In this document: positions 29,769 to 32,321 of the stretch, in pieces | How the letters are laid out: every line of letters starts with the position of its first letter | How positions within the stretch are numbered: position 1 is the first letter of the stretch | Assembly (NCBI GenBank): GCA_036274055.1 | Contig: DASUGM010000103.1 | Location: 1 to 32,321 of the forward strand | Length of the DNA stretch: 32,321 bases | From: DASUGM01 sp036274055 | Lineage (GTDB): Bacteria > Acidobacteriota > Vicinamibacteria > Vicinamibacterales > SCN-69-37 | Reading direction: 5' to 3' | Translations under genes and position numbers: made by a program | The notes under the pieces: model-generated | Seen by the model: only the letters and a program-made list of their open reading frames with translations | What the model was told of the DNA's origin: nothing | The model's database searches: none

Positions 29769-32048
29769 ATGGCTCGAAGCGTGACCGCTCGCCGGATATT
29801 CCTGGCGTCGGCATTTTCCGCACTCGCTCTTGCCGCGTTTTTCGCGTGGCCAGACGGCTCCGTGAACGCCCAGCAAACACAGCTCGTCCGCGGCAACGCG
29901 CCGGGTGAATGGCGCTACTGGGGCGCCGACGCGTGGAGCACGCGCTACTCGCCGCTCGACCAGATCAACGCGACCAACTTCAGCAAGCTGCAGGTCGCGT
30001 GGAAGTGGAACGCGGCGGTAGACGGCGAGGACGAGTACTACCGGACGACGCCGCTGTTCGCCAACGGCCGCCTCTACACGGTCGCGACCACGCATCGCTA
30101 TGCCTACGCGATCAATCCGGAGACGGGCACGACGCTCTGGACCTACAAGCTCGAAGAGGGCCTGCGCTGGCAGAAAGCGCCGCGGCAGTTCGCCGGTCGC
30201 GGTCTGGCGTACTGGAACGATGGCGCCGGCAAGGAACGCATCGTCCTCGTCACTCCCGGGTACCACATGGTGTTGCTCGACGCGGCGACCGGCAAACCGG
30301 ATCCGGCGTTCGGCACCAACGGCGTCGTCGACCTGATGGACGGCCTCGGCTTCCCGCTGGTGCCGTGGGCGGTCGACGACGACGGCGCGCTGGTGATCAG
30401 CGACGGCAATCCGCCGCGCAAGGCGAAGCCCGGCGAGAAGTGGGATCCGGTGACCAAGACCGGCGCCGACGGAACGGTCGGCATCGATCCGGCCAACGGT
30501 CTGATCGCCGCGAGCTGTCCGGCAATCGTCGTCGGCGACGTGGTCATCGTCGGGAACTCTTCGATTCACGGCTACTACCCGATCAAGGTGCACAACCTGC
30601 CCGGGTTCATCCGCGGATTCGATCTCAAGACCGGTAAGCAGCTGTGGAAGTTCAACCTGATTCCGCAGCCGGGTGAGCCGGGCAGCGAGACCTGGACCGC
30701 TGGTTCGAAGTACGGATCGCCGGGTGTCGGCAAGAACGACGCCTGGGCGACCTACGCCGCGGATCCGGAACTTGGCATCGTCTACATTCCGGTCGGGATG
30801 CCGCTCAACGACGAGTACGGCGGCCATCGGCCGGGCGACAACCTCTACGGCAATTCAATCGTCGCGCTCGACGTGAAAACCGGCGCGAAGAAGTGGCATT
30901 TCCAGATGGTGCATCACGACATCTGGGATTACGACACGCCGATGTCGCCCAACCTGATCGACGTCACCGTCAACGGCCAGCGCCGCAAGGTGGTCGCGCA
31001 GACGACGAAGCAGGGCTGGGTCTACACGTTCGATCGCGTTACGGGTCAACCGATCTGGCCGATGCCGGAAACGCCGGTGCAGCAGAGCGACGTGCCGGGC
31101 GAGAAGACGTCGCCGACGCAGCCGATTCCGTCGCGGCCGGCGCCGTACGCGCAGCAGGGCCTGCAGGAAAGCGACCTGATCGACTACACGCCGGAGATCA
31201 AAGCGAAGGCGCTCGAACTCGCGCAGAAGTGCCGCATGGGCCCGTACTTCCTGCCGGCGGGGTCGATCGACGGCAAGAGCAAGTATCCGTGCGCGTGGTA
31301 CGCGCCGGGCGCGAGCGGCGGCGTCAACATCGACGGCGGCGCGGCGGTCGATCCGGAGACCGGCATGCTCTACGTGGCGTCGCTGTCGGCGATGAGCACG
31401 ACGGAGGTCGGCAAGGATCCGTGCTCCGAACTGAACTACACGCAGGCGGGCGGCAGCGGTCCGCACGTCAGTTGTGGTCTTGGCGGCGCGTTGCCGCCTC
31501 CGGCTGGCTACACGCCGCCCGCGCGCGGCGCGGGACGCGGCGGCCGCGGCGGTGGTGGCGGTGGCGGTCGGGGCGAGGCTCCGACAGGTCCACCCGAGCC
31601 AGGCACGTCGCGCATCGCCGGCATCTCGATCGTCAAGCCGAAGGAACTCGGCGGCATCACCGCCTACGACATGAACAGCGGCGACAAGAAGTGGTGGTCG
31701 TCTAATGGCGGCGCGGCGGTGCCGACGGTGCAGGCGGCGTCGCCCGACGCCGCGCTATTCAGCGGCGTGACGCTGCCGCCGCAGCCGGCGAGCGGCCACG
31801 CGCAGGTGATCACGACGAAGTCGCTGGTGATCTACGGCACCGGCCGCCAGGGCGGCGCGCCGGCGTCCGCGCCGCCGCGACTGCTCGCCGTCGACAAAGC
31901 GACCGGCAAGGAAGTCGGCTCGGTCGTGATTCCGTCGAAGACCACCGCGGTGCCGATGACGTTCATGTTCAACGGGCGTCAGTACATCGTCTTCGCGACC
32001 GGCCAGACGACGAACACTGCACTAGTCGCGCTGACGCTGCCGAAGTAG
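29769..32048 (+). CDS. Exported PQQ-dependent dehydrogenase
   Basis: This 759-residue eight-bladed PQQ propeller enzyme oxidises an alcohol or sugar outside the cytoplasm. The N-terminus (TARRIFLASAFSALALAAFF) resembles a Tat signal with R8 and R9. Family blocks are EWRYWGADAWSTRYSPLDQINATNF, the W-type repeats (TGTTLWTYKLEEG, TGKQLWKFNL, TGAKKWHFQMVHHDIWDYD) and GWVYTFDRVTGQPIWP. VHHDIWDYD is typical of the glucose/quinate dehydrogenase side rather than methanol dehydrogenase; the membrane helices of those enzymes are missing, so it should be soluble. A Gly/Arg-rich insertion lies at about 583-607. Electrons probably pass to the cytochrome c encoded just upstream. It ends the operon and is followed by a strong terminator. 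Substrate unknown. Confidence 0.92.
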   Translation: MARSVTARRIFLASAFSALALAAFFAWPDGSVNAQQTQLVRGNAPGEWRYWGADAWSTRYSPLDQINATNFSKLQVAWKWNAAVDGEDEYYRTTPLFANGRLYTVATTHRYAYAINPETGTTLWTYKLEEGLRWQKAPRQFAGRGLAYWNDGAGKERIVLVTPGYHMVLLDAATGKPDPAFGTNGVVDLMDGLGFPLVPWAVDDDGALVISDGNPPRKAKPGEKWDPVTKTGADGTVGIDPANGLIAASCPAIVVGDVVIVGNSSIHGYYPIKVHNLPGFIRGFDLKTGKQLWKFNLIPQPGEPGSETWTAGSKYGSPGVGKNDAWATYAADPELGIVYIPVGMPLNDEYGGHRPGDNLYGNSIVALDVKTGAKKWHFQMVHHDIWDYDTPMSPNLIDVTVNGQRRKVVAQTTKQGWVYTFDRVTGQPIWPMPETPVQQSDVPGEKTSPTQPIPSRPAPYAQQGLQESDLIDYTPEIKAKALELAQKCRMGPYFLPAGSIDGKSKYPCAWYAPGASGGVNIDGGAAVDPETGMLYVASLSAMSTTEVGKDPCSELNYTQAGGSGPHVSCGLGGALPPPAGYTPPARGAGRGGRGGGGGGGRGEAPTGPPEPGTSRIAGISIVKPKELGGITAYDMNSGDKKWWSSNGGAAVPTVQAASPDAALFSGVTLPPQPASGHAQVITTKSLVIYGTGRQGGAPASAPPRLLAVDKATGKEVGSVVIPSKTTAVPMTFMFNGRQYIVFATGQTTNTALVALTLPK

Positions 32049-32096
32049 GCTCGGAAGGATCTTGAGAGGATCTTGAAGGATCCTCTGAAGGAAACG

Positions 32097-32131
32097 GGGC
32101 CGGGTGGAGTGTCCATCCGGCCCTTTGTTTT
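32097..32131 (+). terminator. Intrinsic terminator of the NHL-PQQ operon
   Basis: A 12-bp stem (32097-32108 with 32112-32123, one G-U pair) has a 3-base loop and is followed by tttgtttt. It stands 48 bp after the PQQ dehydrogenase stop. The stretch before it (32049-32094) is rich in ggatctt/gaagga units resembling palindromic family 1 and contains its own 7-bp stem, gaggatc (32066-32072) with gatcctc (32079-32085). Confidence 0.88.
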
Positions 32132-32321
32132 GGTGACCCGAGTTGACGAATTGCACACCTCGCGCTGACAGAACTCTTGCCCGAGTTTGACCGCGACGGC
32201 CCGCCAAGTCTGCGACGATGCCTGCACGTCATGGAGGCGTGTGCATGATGGGAATAGGAGGTCGGGTGTCCTTTATGCATTGGAAGTATAAAGGACACCC
32301 GACCACCTTTTCCTGATGACA
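32132..32321. other. End region without a convincing gene
   Basis: No credible complete gene is visible. One frame reads LTELLPEFDRDGPPSLRR and ends at the TGA near 32246-32248; it has an in-frame stop upstream, at 32144-32146, and no start, so at most it is a gene remnant. The region ends in the palindrome at 32260-32304. Confidence 0.4.
32260..32304. repeat. Hairpin with perfect 17-bp arms
   Basis: The arms 32260-32276 (ggtcgggtgtcctttat) and 32288-32304 are perfect inverted copies around an 11-base loop. Weaker pairing continues outward for about 15 bases. No T-run follows. It resembles the window-start palindrome in its GGGTGT core, but the two do not align further. Confidence 0.8.

Noticed and set aside
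32165..32248. Reading frame LTELLPEFDRDGPPSLRR as a new small gene
   Set aside because: It has no start codon or ribosome site and an in-frame stop lies upstream; at most a remnant.
1..32321. RAYT/REPIN or transposase gene that might drive the palindromes
   Set aside because: No transposase, integrase or Y1-type protein is visible on either strand in this window.

Overview
The window is about 32 kb of very GC-rich bacterial DNA with tightly packed genes, many 4-bp ATGA/GTGA overlaps and an unusually large share of exported proteins. The gene types point to a soil Acidobacteriota of the Vicinamibacteria kind: a DUF1592-type cytochrome paired with a Tat-exported DUF1552 protein and an exported ankyrin protein, NHL beta-propellers beside a PQQ dehydrogenase, Gly/Arg-rich insertions in secreted proteins, and Ig-like plus carboxypeptidase-regulatory lipoproteins. 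The assignment is inference from gene content; there is no rRNA or other marker gene here. I saw no tRNA, CRISPR, phage gene or transposase.

Layout. (1) 1-762: a 101-bp palindrome and a Methyltransf_32-like gene whose only start codon lies in the palindrome. (2) 874-7803: a divergent carbohydrate locus. Leftward run a GarR/MmsB-type dehydrogenase, an exported aldose 1-epimerase and a Tat-exported GH31 glycosidase; rightward run a hexuronate-type MFS transporter and a rhamnonate-dehydratase-like enolase-superfamily enzyme. (3) 7951-11248: pirin, then two divergent citrate synthase genes, one with an N-terminal helix-turn-helix, around a 52-bp palindromic control region. (4) 11257-19270: an exported tandem creatininase-fold protein, then the DUF1592 cytochrome, DUF1552 and ankyrin genes, ending at a strong terminator. 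(5) 19652-25278, leftward: a small exported cytochrome, a sulfatase-fold hydrolase lacking the formylglycine site, two paralogous lipoproteins and an exported SAM methyltransferase-fold protein. (6) 25378-32048: a HupE/UreJ-like membrane protein, divergent from a four-gene set (two NHL propellers, monohaem cytochrome c, PQQ dehydrogenase) that ends at a strong terminator.

The least explained feature is a set of long imperfect palindromes, in several families, mostly at gene 3' ends: 1-101; 750-874 with 7816-7939; 11219-11257 with 17151-17226; 19379-19622 with 20574-20796; 25318-25393; 32260-32304. Several overlap coding ends and supply stop codons, C-terminal residues or, in one case, a start codon. 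One pair shows a compensatory base-pair change, so the folded form may matter. These, the tandem creatininase-fold protein with altered metal ligands, and the HTH-fused citrate synthase pair are the best candidates for something undescribed.
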